Shown: positions 37,789 through 45,619 of the stretch, piece by piece | Layout of the letters: every line of letters begins with the position of its first letter | Numbering within the stretch: the first letter of the stretch is position 1 | From: Bacteroidaceae bacterium | Lineage (GTDB): Bacteria; Bacteroidota; Bacteroidia; Bacteroidales; Bacteroidaceae | DNA: 57,065 nucleotides | Direction: 5' to 3' | NCBI GenBank assembly: GCA_017481875.1 | Contig: JAFUOP010000041.1 | Location: forward strand, 1 to 57,065 | Made by a program: the position numbers and the translations under genes | The notes under the pieces: model-generated | What the model saw: the letters and a program-made list of their open reading frames with translations, nothing else | What the model was told of the DNA's origin: nothing | Database searches by the model: none

Positions 37789-37850
37789 TCAATGCAGACG
37801 AAATATCAGCAGCAGTGGAAAACAATGCGCCATGCCTCTTTATTGCAGAA

Positions 37851-39020
37851 TTACAAGCACATTTCAAATATCTTTTCTATCTCGGCTTGTTGCAGGTGCT
37901 TGAATCCTTTGAGCACGGCTCCATCACACGATTTTCTTGCCATTACGGGGAAATCCTCACGCTTTATACCCACTTCTGTAAATGTGCGTGCAAGGCCCAA
38001 GGTATCGAAGAAGAAAACTGCCAGGAGGCGAATACCCTCGCGGGCAATATCCATAGGTGGCAGGTTGCTATCGACTCCAAATACATTGACTGCAAATTGT
38101 ACGTATTTGGCAACAGTGCTTTCGTCGAGGCAATATTCGAGCCAGCGCGGTGTGAGAAGTGCAAGCCCCAGGCCGTGGGTTATGTCGTATATAGCCGATA
38201 GCTCGTGTTCCATTGGGTGGCAGCTCCACTCTTGGCGTTTACCACCATTTATAAAACCGTTGATTGCCCACGATGATGTCCACATAAGGTTGGCGCGTGC
38301 CTCGTAATTTTCGGGCTCATTCATGGCTATGGGTGCATATTTAATTATTGTCTTCATCATTCCCTCCATAAAGCAGTCGAGCATATAAAGGTCGGGTTCC
38401 ATATTAAAATATACCTCAATAATGTGAGAGAACATATCAACCGCACCGCAAGCGGTCTGGTAGGGAGGCACGGAATAGGTTAGAGTGGGGTCGAGGAACG
38501 ATGCCTTCGGTAACATAGGAGGTGCAAGACGGCCTATCTTGTCTTTTGTTTCGGGGTTGCTAATAACCCCGCCGCAATCCATCTCGGAGCCTGTGGCCGA
38601 AAGGGTGAGAATAGATACAATGGGCAAAGCCTCTTTTATTGGAGCCCATTTGTCGTTGAGAAAGTCCCATGCATCGTGCTCCACACAGGCTCCTGCCGCC
38701 ATAAATTTTGTGGCATCGATGGTGGAACCGCCACCCACAGCCAGCAGTACATCTATGTTGTGCTCCTTGCACAGGGCAGCACCTTTGCGCACCGACTCAA
38801 TTCTTGGGTTCGGCTCAATGCCCGAGAGTTCGTAAACCTCGAAACCGCCCTTTTGCAGTTCTGTTATTACACGGTCGTACAGGCCTATGCGTTTAATAGA
38901 GCCACCGCCGTATGTGAGCAATACCCGCTTGCCATATTTTTTCAGTTCATTGCCAAGGTTTCCAAGTTGGTCCTTGCCAAAATATACCTTTACCGGTATG
39001 TCGTAAATAAAGTTGTTCAT
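37851..39020 (-). CDS. Iron-containing NADPH-type alcohol/butanol dehydrogenase (YqhD/BdhA family)
   Basis: 389 residues from the ATG at 39020; an earlier in-frame codon at 39044 is less likely because MNNF matches the family start. The nucleotide site YGGGS is at 37-41 and AVGGGST at 94-100. The four metal ligands D195, H199, H268 and H282 (AVDMFSH, SCHPM, DITHG) fall within one position of those of E. coli YqhD. It would reduce aldehydes to alcohols in the cytoplasm with NADPH. It is transcribed alone. Confidence 0.92.
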   Translation of the reverse strand: MNNFIYDIPVKVYFGKDQLGNLGNELKKYGKRVLLTYGGGSIKRIGLYDRVITELQKGGFEVYELSGIEPNPRIESVRKGAALCKEHNIDVLLAVGGGSTIDATKFMAAGACVEHDAWDFLNDKWAPIKEALPIVSILTLSATGSEMDCGGVISNPETKDKIGRLAPPMLPKASFLDPTLTYSVPPYQTACGAVDMFSHIIEVYFNMEPDLYMLDCFMEGMMKTIIKYAPIAMNEPENYEARANLMWTSSWAINGFINGGKRQEWSCHPMEHELSAIYDITHGLGLALLTPRWLEYCLDESTVAKYVQFAVNVFGVDSNLPPMDIAREGIRLLAVFFFDTLGLARTFTEVGIKREDFPVMARKSCDGAVLKGFKHLQQAEIEKIFEMCL

Positions 39021-39169
39021 ACTGCATCTGTTTTGGTTATACATCTGATTATTCTTTTTTCTTCATTTTGTATTACTTTTATACCAAAAATAAATTTTTG
39101 TGGCAAGATAGCAAAAAAACAGTTTGTAATAAAGTAAGTTCGATTATATTGTTATATCTCCGTGGCACA

Positions 39170-39555
39170 ATGAATAGTAAAATCACCTTCATATTATTCT
39201 GCTTTCTACTGTTGCAGCTCAATAACTGGCATTTACCTCTTGTGAGCTTGATGGCTCCGTGGCACACTTTACTATATCTGTAAACGACAGGCTCACATAC
39301 CTGCCACAAGAGAGCATCACGGAAATGGCGGCATTGAATGATGATTTTGCCACCACCCCCTGCGAGAAAGACGATGCCATAAAGCGTTTCAATGCATTCT
39401 GCAACAACCTGCAGGCATATTACGACGAAAACCGTGGCAAGCTCATTTGGTATGATCTTAAATTTGAAATCTGCCTCTACAGTACCACCAGTGGCAAAGG
39501 TGTGGGCGAGGGCGAGCTCGTGACCAGCCGCATAATATCATATTTGTGCGAGTAG
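39170..39555 (+). pseudogene. Frameshifted paralogue of the operon lipoprotein
   Basis: An ATG at 39170 starts a signal-peptide-like sequence (NSKITFILFCFLLLQ). Before 39229 the frame must shift by one base loss (or two gained) to read AFTSCELDGSVAHF and continue to the stop at 39553-39555. The remaining 97 residues match the 31660-32043 lipoprotein closely, and about 90 bases of the middle are nearly identical at DNA level. Either the gene is broken, or this is a sequencing slip; a short product from ATG 39259 would lack the lipobox. Confidence 0.7.
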
Positions 39556-39565
39556 GGGTGATAAA

Positions 39566-39596
39566 AGCCGGCCTATCGTACTTGAATAAGCCGGCT
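39566..39596. terminator. Bidirectional hairpin between lipoprotein pseudogene and thioredoxin
   Basis: AGCCGGC (39566-39572) pairs with GCCGGCT (39590-39596), followed by TGATTTTAATTA. It lies between converging transcription units. Confidence 0.6.
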
Positions 39597-39636
39597 CTGA
39601 TTTTAATTAGGTTCTGTGTGAGATTAATATAGACAA

Positions 39637-39960
39637 CTAAACTATTAACTCTTTGGCTTTTGCTGCAAGTTCGTTATATGGCAAGGCACCTACATTTCGT
39701 GTTATATTGCCATCAATACCTACAAAGAAGAGTGTAGGAATTGAACGAATACCAGCCACCATAGCCAATTGCTCGTTTTTATCGACATCGAACTTTAGTA
39801 CTTTTACTTTTCCCTCAAATTCTTTTGCCAATCGTTCGAGCTGCGGTGCGAATGCTTGGCAAGGGCCGCACCACGTTGCATAAAAATCAATAACAACCGG
39901 TGTTTTACCTGTGTAATCATATCCTCCAAGATACTGCGCATAGTTTTTAATGTTTTCCAT
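39637..39960 (-). CDS. trxA: Thioredoxin
   Basis: 107 residues, the normal thioredoxin length. The active site WCGPC is at 30-34 (C31, C34), with the cis-proline in RSIPTLFF and the FDVDKNEQ strand typical of the family. There is no signal peptide, so it is cytoplasmic. It reduces protein disulfides using thioredoxin reductase. It is divergent from oxyR across 144 bases that contain a -7 box for each gene, which suggests control by oxidative stress (inference). Bacteroidales often have several thioredoxins, so the exact symbol is approximate. Confidence 0.9.
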   Translation of the reverse strand: MENIKNYAQYLGGYDYTGKTPVVIDFYATWCGPCQAFAPQLERLAKEFEGKVKVLKFDVDKNEQLAMVAGIRSIPTLFFVGIDGNITRNVGALPYNELAAKAKELIV

Positions 39961-40033
39961 ATCTTTAATATTTATTGGTTAGTAAAATATTTTATTTTGC
40001 TACAAAAAGTATTTAACTGAATTCTGTGTGTTG

Positions 40034-40041
40034 CAAATATA
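40034..40041 (-). promoter_or_regulatory. -7 promoter box for thioredoxin
   Basis: Reads TATATTTG on the minus strand, 73 bases before the thioredoxin ATG. Confidence 0.5.
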
Positions 40042-40076
40042 ACGATAGCGATAATTGATTAACAACAGGTTTTTTC

Positions 40077-40084
40077 TATATTTG
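40077..40084 (+). promoter_or_regulatory. -7 promoter box for oxyR
   Basis: TATATTTG, 20 bases before the oxyR ATG at 40105. The 35 bases between the two divergent boxes would hold any shared OxyR site; I cannot confirm one. Confidence 0.5.
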
Positions 40085-40104
40085 CATAGATAAAATCAAT
40101 TGTT

Positions 40105-41031
40105 ATGACTCTGCAACAACTTAAATACATTGTCGCTATCGATAAGTTTCGCAATTTTGCAAAGGCTGCCGATGCGTGTGAAATATCCCAGCCAACATTA
40201 AGTGCTATGCTTGCAAAGCTCGAAGAAGAGCTCGATGTGCGTATATTTGAACGCAATAACAAAAATGTGAAGCCAACCGTTGTGGGTGAAAAACTACTCG
40301 CCCAAGCAAAAAAGGTCGTTATGGAGGCTGGCCGAATTGAAGAAATTGCTGCCGAGGAGAAGAATTCCCTAACAGGAAAACTTACTCTTTCAATAGGTAC
40401 AACTATTGCTCCATATATTTTGCCACAATTTATAAAAAAATATACAGAAGCGTATCCGGGAGTGGAACTGGTTATAAGGGAGATGAAAACTCCCAATATG
40501 CTTGCAGCAGTACAAAGCAGCAACGTTGATGCGGCAATTGCTATTGCCGGTAATTCACAACAAGGACTTTTTGAGATACCGTTGTATACCGAGAAATTTT
40601 ATGTCTATTTGTCGGAAAATTGTTGGCGCAAACTGCCGGTTTTCAAGCCCGAAAATCTTGAACACGAGCAAATGTGGATAATGAAAGATGCACAATGCTT
40701 GCGAGAAAGTGCATTCAGTTTCTGCAAAGCTCGTTCTAAGGGTAAGCATATATACGAGGCCGGCAGCGTGGAAACCCTTGTGAGAGTGGTGGATATTAAT
40801 GGTGGGTTTACCATAATTCCCGAACTTCATATCCCCTTTCTTGCCGATAGCCAAAGACAAAATATAAGGTCTATCGATGGGGATTTCCTATCTCAGCGCA
40901 GAGTATCATTATATATAAGAGAAGATTATATACGCGAGCGAATGTTGAATTCTATAACAGATGTATTGCTAAAGATTCTTCCCTTGGAAATGTTCGAGGA
41001 GCGTATAAAGAAATTTGGAATAAAATTATAA
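40105..41031 (+). CDS. oxyR: OxyR, peroxide-sensing LysR-family regulator
   Basis: 308 residues, usual for the family (E. coli 305). The N-terminal winged helix-turn-helix is at about 1-60 (FAKAADACEISQPTLSAMLA) and the LysR substrate domain from about 90. The redox pair C198 and C207 (AQCLRESAFSFC) keeps the nine-residue spacing of E. coli Cys199/Cys208, which makes this OxyR rather than a generic LysR protein. On peroxide oxidation it would activate antioxidant genes. The divergent thioredoxin gene is a plausible target. Confidence 0.92.
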   Translation: MTLQQLKYIVAIDKFRNFAKAADACEISQPTLSAMLAKLEEELDVRIFERNNKNVKPTVVGEKLLAQAKKVVMEAGRIEEIAAEEKNSLTGKLTLSIGTTIAPYILPQFIKKYTEAYPGVELVIREMKTPNMLAAVQSSNVDAAIAIAGNSQQGLFEIPLYTEKFYVYLSENCWRKLPVFKPENLEHEQMWIMKDAQCLRESAFSFCKARSKGKHIYEAGSVETLVRVVDINGGFTIIPELHIPFLADSQRQNIRSIDGDFLSQRRVSLYIREDYIRERMLNSITDVLLKILPLEMFEERIKKFGIKL

Positions 41032-41209
41032 ATATATTCCCATTATGCACTCGCGAAACAAATAAATCTCCACTTTTTTACGGTATAAATAATCTTCCAC
41101 AACTATTTAAGTTGTAGAGGATTAAGTTGCTTGTGAGATCCTTTGCTTGCGCTCAGGACTGATATTCTTACTTTGAAAGAGCTGCCGAAATATCCACTGC
41201 GATAGAAAA

Positions 41210-41273
41210 ACAATGTGCCAACGAGTGAAACGCAAAGCTTGCTTGTGTGTTTTTCAACGAGTGCAGTCATTGT
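41210..41273. repeat. Palindromic element inside the decayed duplicate (insertion 1)
   Basis: Outer arms ACAATG (41210-41215) and CATTGT (41268-41273). The ACGAGTG motif occurs twice. It belongs to a 78-base insertion (41206-41283) relative to the intact gene. Confidence 0.65.
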
Positions 41274-41318
41274 TGGCCGCAGGCAACAGTAGCACCTACC
41301 ATAGGGTTGTTGCCTTTT

Positions 41319-41385
41319 GCGAGTAATGGCTACATTCGTGGTAAATGTAAGTAAACTTTCATTTACTCATTTGCACATTACTTGT
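41319..41385. repeat. Palindromic element inside the decayed duplicate (insertion 2)
   Basis: Arms GCGAGTAATG (41319-41328) and CATTACTTG (41376-41384), the same arms as the copy at 37722-37788 but with a different inner hairpin (GTAAATG/CATTTAC). It is part of a 73-base insertion. Confidence 0.7.
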
Positions 41386-41426
41386 CCAATGCCGAGGAAT
41401 CCTATCATCTCCACGTGTGCGGGAAC

Positions 41427-41495
41427 CGACGCCCGAGTGAGCGTAAAGAAAACTTGTTTGCTTTGCCGAGCGAGAAGGAGGAAAACGAAGTTAAC
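41427..41495. repeat. 69-bp element, first copy (insertion 3)
   Basis: A 69-base insertion flanked by AAC on both sides (41424-41426 and 41493-41495). It differs from the copy at 41515-41583 at only about four positions. Its reverse complement contains CTCGCTCGGCAA, shared with 57020-57031. Confidence 0.75.
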
Positions 41496-41514
41496 CGATG
41501 AAGAACCTGCGAAC

Positions 41515-41583
41515 CGACGCCCGAGTGAGTGTAAAGGAAACTTGTTTGTTTTGCCGAGCGAGAAGGAGGACAACGAAGTTAAC
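41515..41583. repeat. 69-bp element, second copy (insertion 4)
   Basis: Near-identical to 41427-41495, same orientation, again with AAC at both junctions (41512-41514 and 41581-41583). The intact gene has a single AAC at this point. Confidence 0.75.
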
Positions 41584-41650
41584 TGTGCATCGGAGTGCAT
41601 ACGGCCCCATTATGACGAGGCGGTCATCGCCTGCTTGTATTGCAAAAAAA

Positions 41651-41674
41651 GGAGAGAATCATTCGATTCTCTCC
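41651..41674 (-). terminator. Strong terminator of the GGGtGRT operon
   Basis: A 10-bp perfect stem (GGAGAGAATC and its complement) around a 4-base loop. On the minus strand it is followed by a run of seven T. It ends 23 bases beyond the stop codon of the gene at 41698-42708. Confidence 0.85.
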
Positions 41675-41697
41675 TTGCTGTTATGTAAGATAACTTC

Positions 41698-42708
41698 TTA
41701 CTTTGAAAGAGCAGCCGAAATATCCACTGCGATAGCAACAGTAGCACCTACCATCGGGTTGTTACCGATGCCGAGGAAGCCCATCATCTCCACGTGTGCG
41801 GGAACCGATGAAGAACCTGCGAACTGAGCATCAGAGTGCATACGGCCCATAGTGTCGGTCATACCGTAAGAAGCGGGGCCGGCAGCCATATTATCGGGGT
41901 GCAATGTACGGCCTGTACCACCACCCGAAGCTACTGAGAAGTAGTTCTTGCCTGCGAGGATACGCTCCTTCTTGTATGTACCTGCAACGGGGTGCTGGAA
42001 ACGTGTGGGGTTGGTAGAGTTACCGGTGATAGAAACATCTACGCCCTCTTTCCACATAATTGCTACACCCTCGCGTACATCGTCGGCACCGTAGCAGCGT
42101 ACTTTGGCACGGGGGCCGTCGCTGTAAGCTATTTCGCGCACGATGTTAAGCTCGCCTGTGAAGTAGTCGAACTGTGTCTGCACGTATGTAAAGCCGTTGA
42201 TGCGTGAGATAATCTGCGCAGCGTCTTTGCCCAAGCCGTTGAGGATACAACGTAGGGGCTCTTTACGTACTTTGTCTGCTTTTGCAGCAATTTTAATAGC
42301 ACCCTCTGCTGCTGCGAATGACTCGTGGCCTGCCAAGAATGCGAAGCACTTTGTCTCCTCGCGCAACAAACGTGCTGCAAGGTTACCGTGGCCGATACCT
42401 ACCTTGCGGTCGTCGGCTACTGAGCCGGGGATACAGAATGCCTGCAAGCCCAAGCCGATAGCCTCGGCTGCATCGGCTGCGTTCTTGCAACCCTTCTTCA
42501 ATGCAATGGCAGCACCTACTACATACGCCCATTTAGCGTTCTCGAAACAGATGGGTTGTGTCTCCTCACAAGTTTTGTAAGGGTCAATACCATACTGCTC
42601 GCAAATTTCGTTAGCCTCTTCGATGCTAGCGATACCGTTCTCGTTCAAAACAGCAAGGATCTGCTTGATACGACGATCCTGACTTTCAAATTTTACGGGT
42701 CTTATCAT
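41698..42708 (-). CDS. GGGtGRT protein
   Basis: 336 residues, the usual length for this anaerobe-associated family named after its motif, here GGGTGRT at 262-268. Other conserved segments are GIGHGNLAARLL (104-115) and AFLAGHESFAAAEGA (123-137), followed by a C-terminal MGFLGIGNNPMVGATVA stretch. Conserved Cys residues occur at 36, 47, 54 and 73. The gene is 13 bases downstream of the NifU-like gene, a pairing seen widely. Function is unknown; a link to Fe-S chemistry is suggested by the partner. It is cytoplasmic, with a strong terminator after it. Confidence 0.88.
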   Translation of the reverse strand: MIRPVKFESQDRRIKQILAVLNENGIASIEEANEICEQYGIDPYKTCEETQPICFENAKWAYVVGAAIALKKGCKNAADAAEAIGLGLQAFCIPGSVADDRKVGIGHGNLAARLLREETKCFAFLAGHESFAAAEGAIKIAAKADKVRKEPLRCILNGLGKDAAQIISRINGFTYVQTQFDYFTGELNIVREIAYSDGPRAKVRCYGADDVREGVAIMWKEGVDVSITGNSTNPTRFQHPVAGTYKKERILAGKNYFSVASGGGTGRTLHPDNMAAGPASYGMTDTMGRMHSDAQFAGSSSVPAHVEMMGFLGIGNNPMVGATVAIAVDISAALSK

Positions 42709-42721
42709 AGCTCAATCCTCC

Positions 42722-43423
42722 TTATTCTTTACGTGGGTCAATGTATTTAACTGCGCCGTCTTCCTCTTTGAAGCGACCATAAGTCTTTGTAAGGCTCTTT
42801 ACTGCCTCGTTGGCATCGGTACCTTTCTTAATCTCGTCCATAAGCTGGCCGAGGTTGATGAACTGGTAACCGCAAATCTCGTCGTTCTTGTCGAGTGCAA
42901 GTTTTGTGATGTATCCCTCTGCCATCTCCAAGTAGCGTGAGCCCTTGGCCAATGTACCATAGAGAGTACCAGTCTGGCTGCGGAGGCCTTTACCAAGGTC
43001 TTCCAAGCCTGCACCGATAATCAAACCGCCCTCTGAGAAAGCCGACTGGCTGCGGCCGTAAACAATCTGCAAGAACAACTCGCGCATTGCAGTGTTGATA
43101 GCGTCGCAAACAAGGTCGGTGTTCAAAGCCTCAAGAATTGTCTTGCCGGGGAGAATCTCCGATGCCATAGCGGCAGAATGAGTCATACCCGAACAGCCGA
43201 TAGTCTCAACAAGAGCCTCCTGAATGATACCGTTCTTAATGTTCAATGATAGCTTGCAAGCACCCTGCTGGGGAGCACACCAGCCAATACCGTGTGTGAA
43301 ACCCGAAATGTCGGCAACCTCTTTAGCCTTAATCCATTTGCCCTCTTCGGGAATGGGTGCGGGACCGTGGTTGGGACCTTTCTTCACTACACACATGTTT
43401 TCTACTTCGTGTGAATAAACCAT
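42722..43423 (-). CDS. NifU/IscU-like Fe-S scaffold family protein, partner of GGGtGRT
   Basis: 233 residues. A Fe-S scaffold-like region is visible with Cys in GIGWCAPQQGACKL, ETIGCSGMTHSAAM and NTDLVCDAINTAM, arranged as in NifU_N-type proteins. The C-terminal third (GYQFINLGQLMDEI) is specific to this subfamily. It is the first gene of a two-gene operon with the GGGtGRT gene, and the pair probably works together in an Fe-S-dependent process (inference from pairing). Confidence 0.82.
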   Translation of the reverse strand: MVYSHEVENMCVVKKGPNHGPAPIPEEGKWIKAKEVADISGFTHGIGWCAPQQGACKLSLNIKNGIIQEALVETIGCSGMTHSAAMASEILPGKTILEALNTDLVCDAINTAMRELFLQIVYGRSQSAFSEGGLIIGAGLEDLGKGLRSQTGTLYGTLAKGSRYLEMAEGYITKLALDKNDEICGYQFINLGQLMDEIKKGTDANEAVKSLTKTYGRFKEEDGAVKYIDPRKE

Positions 43424-43480
43424 AATTTTTTATGTTTAAATTGTGAAACTGGTTAAACAAAATCTAATCCTTTCAATTTG

Positions 43481-43488
43481 CGAAGATA
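43481..43488 (-). promoter_or_regulatory. -7-like box (TATCTTCG) for the NifU-like/GGGtGRT operon
   Basis: On the minus strand it reads CACTATCTTCGCAA, a near-match to TAnnTTTG. The same CACTATCTTCGCA core precedes the aspartate ammonia-lyase gene at 52835. Confidence 0.4.
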
Positions 43489-43614
43489 GTGAAAAATATA
43501 TATCATTGCAAAACTACCGCGGTTTTTATTTTTGTTTTTTTGCATGGTTGCTAAAAAAACATAATATGTGGTGCGATAATAGCTCGGGCAGTGTGTTTTC
43601 TCATATTTTGTTTT

Positions 43615-43622
43615 TATCTTTG
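43615..43622 (+). promoter_or_regulatory. -7 promoter box (TATCTTTG) for the NigD-like gene
   Basis: Perfect TAnnTTTG match, 41 bases before the ATG at 43664. Confidence 0.5.
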
Positions 43623-43663
43623 CCTTTTGTTTTAATGATTATAATAGTACTAAAACTTTAGCA

Positions 43664-44488
43664 ATGAAAAAAATATTTTCAAATCTATTACTGATTGTTT
43701 TGTCTGTAGTGGCTTTTTCGGCTTGTGATAATGGCGAGGAGAGCCTTGAATACGAAGGATATTTTTTGAACGTTTATGATGTGAAGGAGGGTGGCAATAG
43801 CTATTACCTGTCGTTCGCTCCGGCTTTTGCCGACACCGTGTATTCAATAAAGAAAACCGAAGCTTTGGGCTTGTCGGCCGGCGACCGTGCTTATATGGTG
43901 ATGAAATACTACTTTGATGCCTATGCAATGGACCGCCCCCATACCACCGCAGCCGAGGTTATTACAAAAATCAGCCGTCGTTCAATGAGTGCCAAAGGCA
44001 GTTTCGACGTTGCCCTCTACAACCACCCGTTTTCGTCGGTGGAGCTTCTGACATTCTCCGATATGTCGGGTGAATTTGCTTTCAATAACTTTTTGTGGGC
44101 CGACGGCGAAACGCAGAATATAGCTGTTAAGTACAATAAAGATTTAAACTGCACCCCTAAAATGACGGTGGATAGCCTGCGCAACGGGGTGCTTTATTTC
44201 CGCCTTTATGCCAATCTCGAAAACCGCGGTTGGGTAGATAACGAGACATATTCATATGAAAACATACCCGGGAAAGTTTGTAAAGTATTGTCGTTCAATA
44301 TGGACTGGGATATGATTTTCAATGAACTCAGCACCCCCGAAAAAGATGAAATTGTTGCAATAGACTCGTTGCGCAGTTGCATTTCTCTTGTGGTCGATGG
44401 CTGCAAGAAGGGTACCGATGGCCTTTATATACCCAACAAGGCTTTAACCGATAGCAAGTTTGCCAACGGGCTATACAAGCGTAAGTAG
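43664..44488 (+). CDS. NigD-like lipoprotein
   Basis: 274 residues with a lipoprotein signal (VVAFSACDN, Cys at about 21). The body has the strand pattern of NigD-like proteins (N-terminal OB-like plus C-terminal beta-sandwich): GDRAYMVMKYYFDAY and VLYFRLYANLENRG. NigD-type proteins are abundant in Bacteroidetes; no enzymatic role is known. It lies 35 bases upstream of the Yip1-like gene and is probably co-transcribed with it. Confidence 0.75.
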   Translation: MKKIFSNLLLIVLSVVAFSACDNGEESLEYEGYFLNVYDVKEGGNSYYLSFAPAFADTVYSIKKTEALGLSAGDRAYMVMKYYFDAYAMDRPHTTAAEVITKISRRSMSAKGSFDVALYNHPFSSVELLTFSDMSGEFAFNNFLWADGETQNIAVKYNKDLNCTPKMTVDSLRNGVLYFRLYANLENRGWVDNETYSYENIPGKVCKVLSFNMDWDMIFNELSTPEKDEIVAIDSLRSCISLVVDGCKKGTDGLYIPNKALTDSKFANGLYKRK

Positions 44489-44523
44489 TTTTGTGCGTGC
44501 GGTGCGCTAAATATTTTTGCAAA

Positions 44524-45096
44524 ATGGATTATAGAAAACTTTTGAACACAGTGCTTCTTTTGCTGTCGCAGCCGGCAAAGGCCTGGAGGTCTATCTCGGT
44601 GTGCGAGGGCAAGGCCCATATGTTCAACGATTATCTGTATCCCATAATTATGCTTTGCTCGCTTGCCACTCTCATTGGGACTCTTTTTACTCACGACTTC
44701 GGGTTCGAAAGTTTCTACTTTGCCGCGGTAAAAATGGGCGTGCAGTTTGCAACACTCTTTTTTGCCTATCATCTTTTGGCATTTTTTATAGCAAAAATAT
44801 CTTCAACATATATGAAGGTTGAGTATGACCGGCAGCATACCGATAAACTAACCGCATATTCAATGGTGGTTATCTTTCTGCTTGAAATTTTGTTGGCACT
44901 CTTCCCCAATTTCAGAATAATAGGGTGGATATTGCAGTTCTACACCGTGAAGATTGTGTGGGACGGTGCGGCAGTGCTTATGCGTGTGCCCGAGGAGCGT
45001 CGTTTCACATACACAATGGCAGTGTCGTTGCTTGTTATGGTGATACCGTTTCTTATGGGAACATTAATGTCGGGCCTCTCAACAAATTTAGGATAA
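44524..45096 (+). CDS. Yip1-family integral membrane protein
   Basis: 190 residues from the ATG at 44524 (an earlier in-frame start would add 11 Cys-rich residues with no signal). It opens with [11 protein letters not shown], the usual Yip1/DUF1282 beginning, and has about five hydrophobic helices ([44 protein letters not shown], others). It is a predicted inner-membrane protein of unknown role. It sits directly before smpB, 11 bases away. Confidence 0.75.
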   Translation: MDYRKLLNTVLLLLSQPAKAWRSISVCEGKAHMFNDYLYPIIMLCSLATLIGTLFTHDFGFESFYFAAVKMGVQFATLFFAYHLLAFFIAKISSTYMKVEYDRQHTDKLTAYSMVVIFLLEILLALFPNFRIIGWILQFYTVKIVWDGAAVLMRVPEERRFTYTMAVSLLVMVIPFLMGTLMSGLSTNLG

Positions 45097-45107
45097 CCTG
45101 TTTTTTT

Positions 45108-45569
45108 ATGGAAAAGAAAACTCCTAACATAAATATAAAGAACAAACGTGCAACGTTCGACTATATAATTACCGATACCTACACCGCGGGCATTGTGCTC
45201 ACAGGTACCGAAATAAAGTCTATACGTCTTTCCAAGGTGAGCCTTGTCGATAGCTATTGTATATTTATTGGTGGCGAGCTTTGGGTGAAAAATATGCACG
45301 TGGCCGAGTATTTCTACGGTTCTTATAACAACCACTCGGCAAGGCGCGACCGTAAACTGCTTCTCGAGCGCAAGGAGCTGCGCAAGCTGCAACATGCAGT
45401 GAAGAACCCCGGCTTTACCATTGTGCCCACCCGTCTTTTTATAAATGAGAAAGGCCTTGCCAAGCTGGTGATAGGCCTGGCACGCGGAAAGCACGAGTAC
45501 GACAAGCGTGAAACGCTCAAAGAGCGCGACGACAAGCGCGAGATTGACCGTATAAAAAGGATTTTTTAA
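45108..45569 (+). CDS. smpB: SsrA-binding protein SmpB
   Basis: 153 residues, normal length. The family is clear from [42 protein letters not shown] and the basic C-terminal tail ([19 protein letters not shown]). SmpB binds tmRNA and delivers it to stalled ribosomes for trans-translation. The ATG at 45108 is preferred because residues upstream in the same frame belong to the Yip1 gene read out of frame. The tmRNA gene itself is not in this window. Confidence 0.96.
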   Translation: MEKKTPNINIKNKRATFDYIITDTYTAGIVLTGTEIKSIRLSKVSLVDSYCIFIGGELWVKNMHVAEYFYGSYNNHSARRDRKLLLERKELRKLQHAVKNPGFTIVPTRLFINEKGLAKLVIGLARGKHEYDKRETLKERDDKREIDRIKRIF

Positions 45570-45581
45570 TATACACAGAAT

Positions 45582-45608
45582 AGGGTGGTTATGTAACAGT
45601 TCCGCCCT
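45582..45608 (+). terminator. Hairpin between smpB and metH
   Basis: AGGGTGG (45582-45588) pairs with CCGCCCT (45602-45608), with one G-U pair, followed by CTTTATTTATT. It may be the smpB terminator. The 50-base gap is too short for a cobalamin riboswitch. Confidence 0.5.
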
Positions 45609-45619
45609 CTTTATTTATT

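Larger units (their letters stand above)
41165..41628 (-). pseudogene. Decayed duplicate of the GGGtGRT gene 3' end, split by four insertions
   Basis: Collinear blocks match the end of the intact gene (41695 to about 41865): 41165-41205, 41284-41314, 41389-41426, 41496-41514 and 41584-41628. Between them sit four extra segments of 78, 73, 69 and 69 bases, all palindromic-element sequence. Removing them restores about 175 bases at high identity to the last 55 or so codons. No coding function remains. This explains most of the 665-base gap between oxyR and the GGGtGRT gene; 41032-41164 shows nothing recognisable. Confidence 0.8.

Noticed and set aside
38676-39137. Plus-strand frames opposite the alcohol dehydrogenase gene (also 37729-38307)
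   Set aside because: They are antisense shadows of a gene with all metal ligands in place.
41210-41583. An IS element or transposon causing the insertions
   Set aside because: The inserted units are only 69-78 bases and contain no transposase frame. No transposase was seen anywhere in the window.
41317-41688. 123-codon plus-strand frame between oxyR and the GGGtGRT gene
   Set aside because: It is read through the decayed duplicate, two repeat copies and the terminator. The protein is low-complexity and arises from repeated GAGCGAGAAGGAGG-type sequence.
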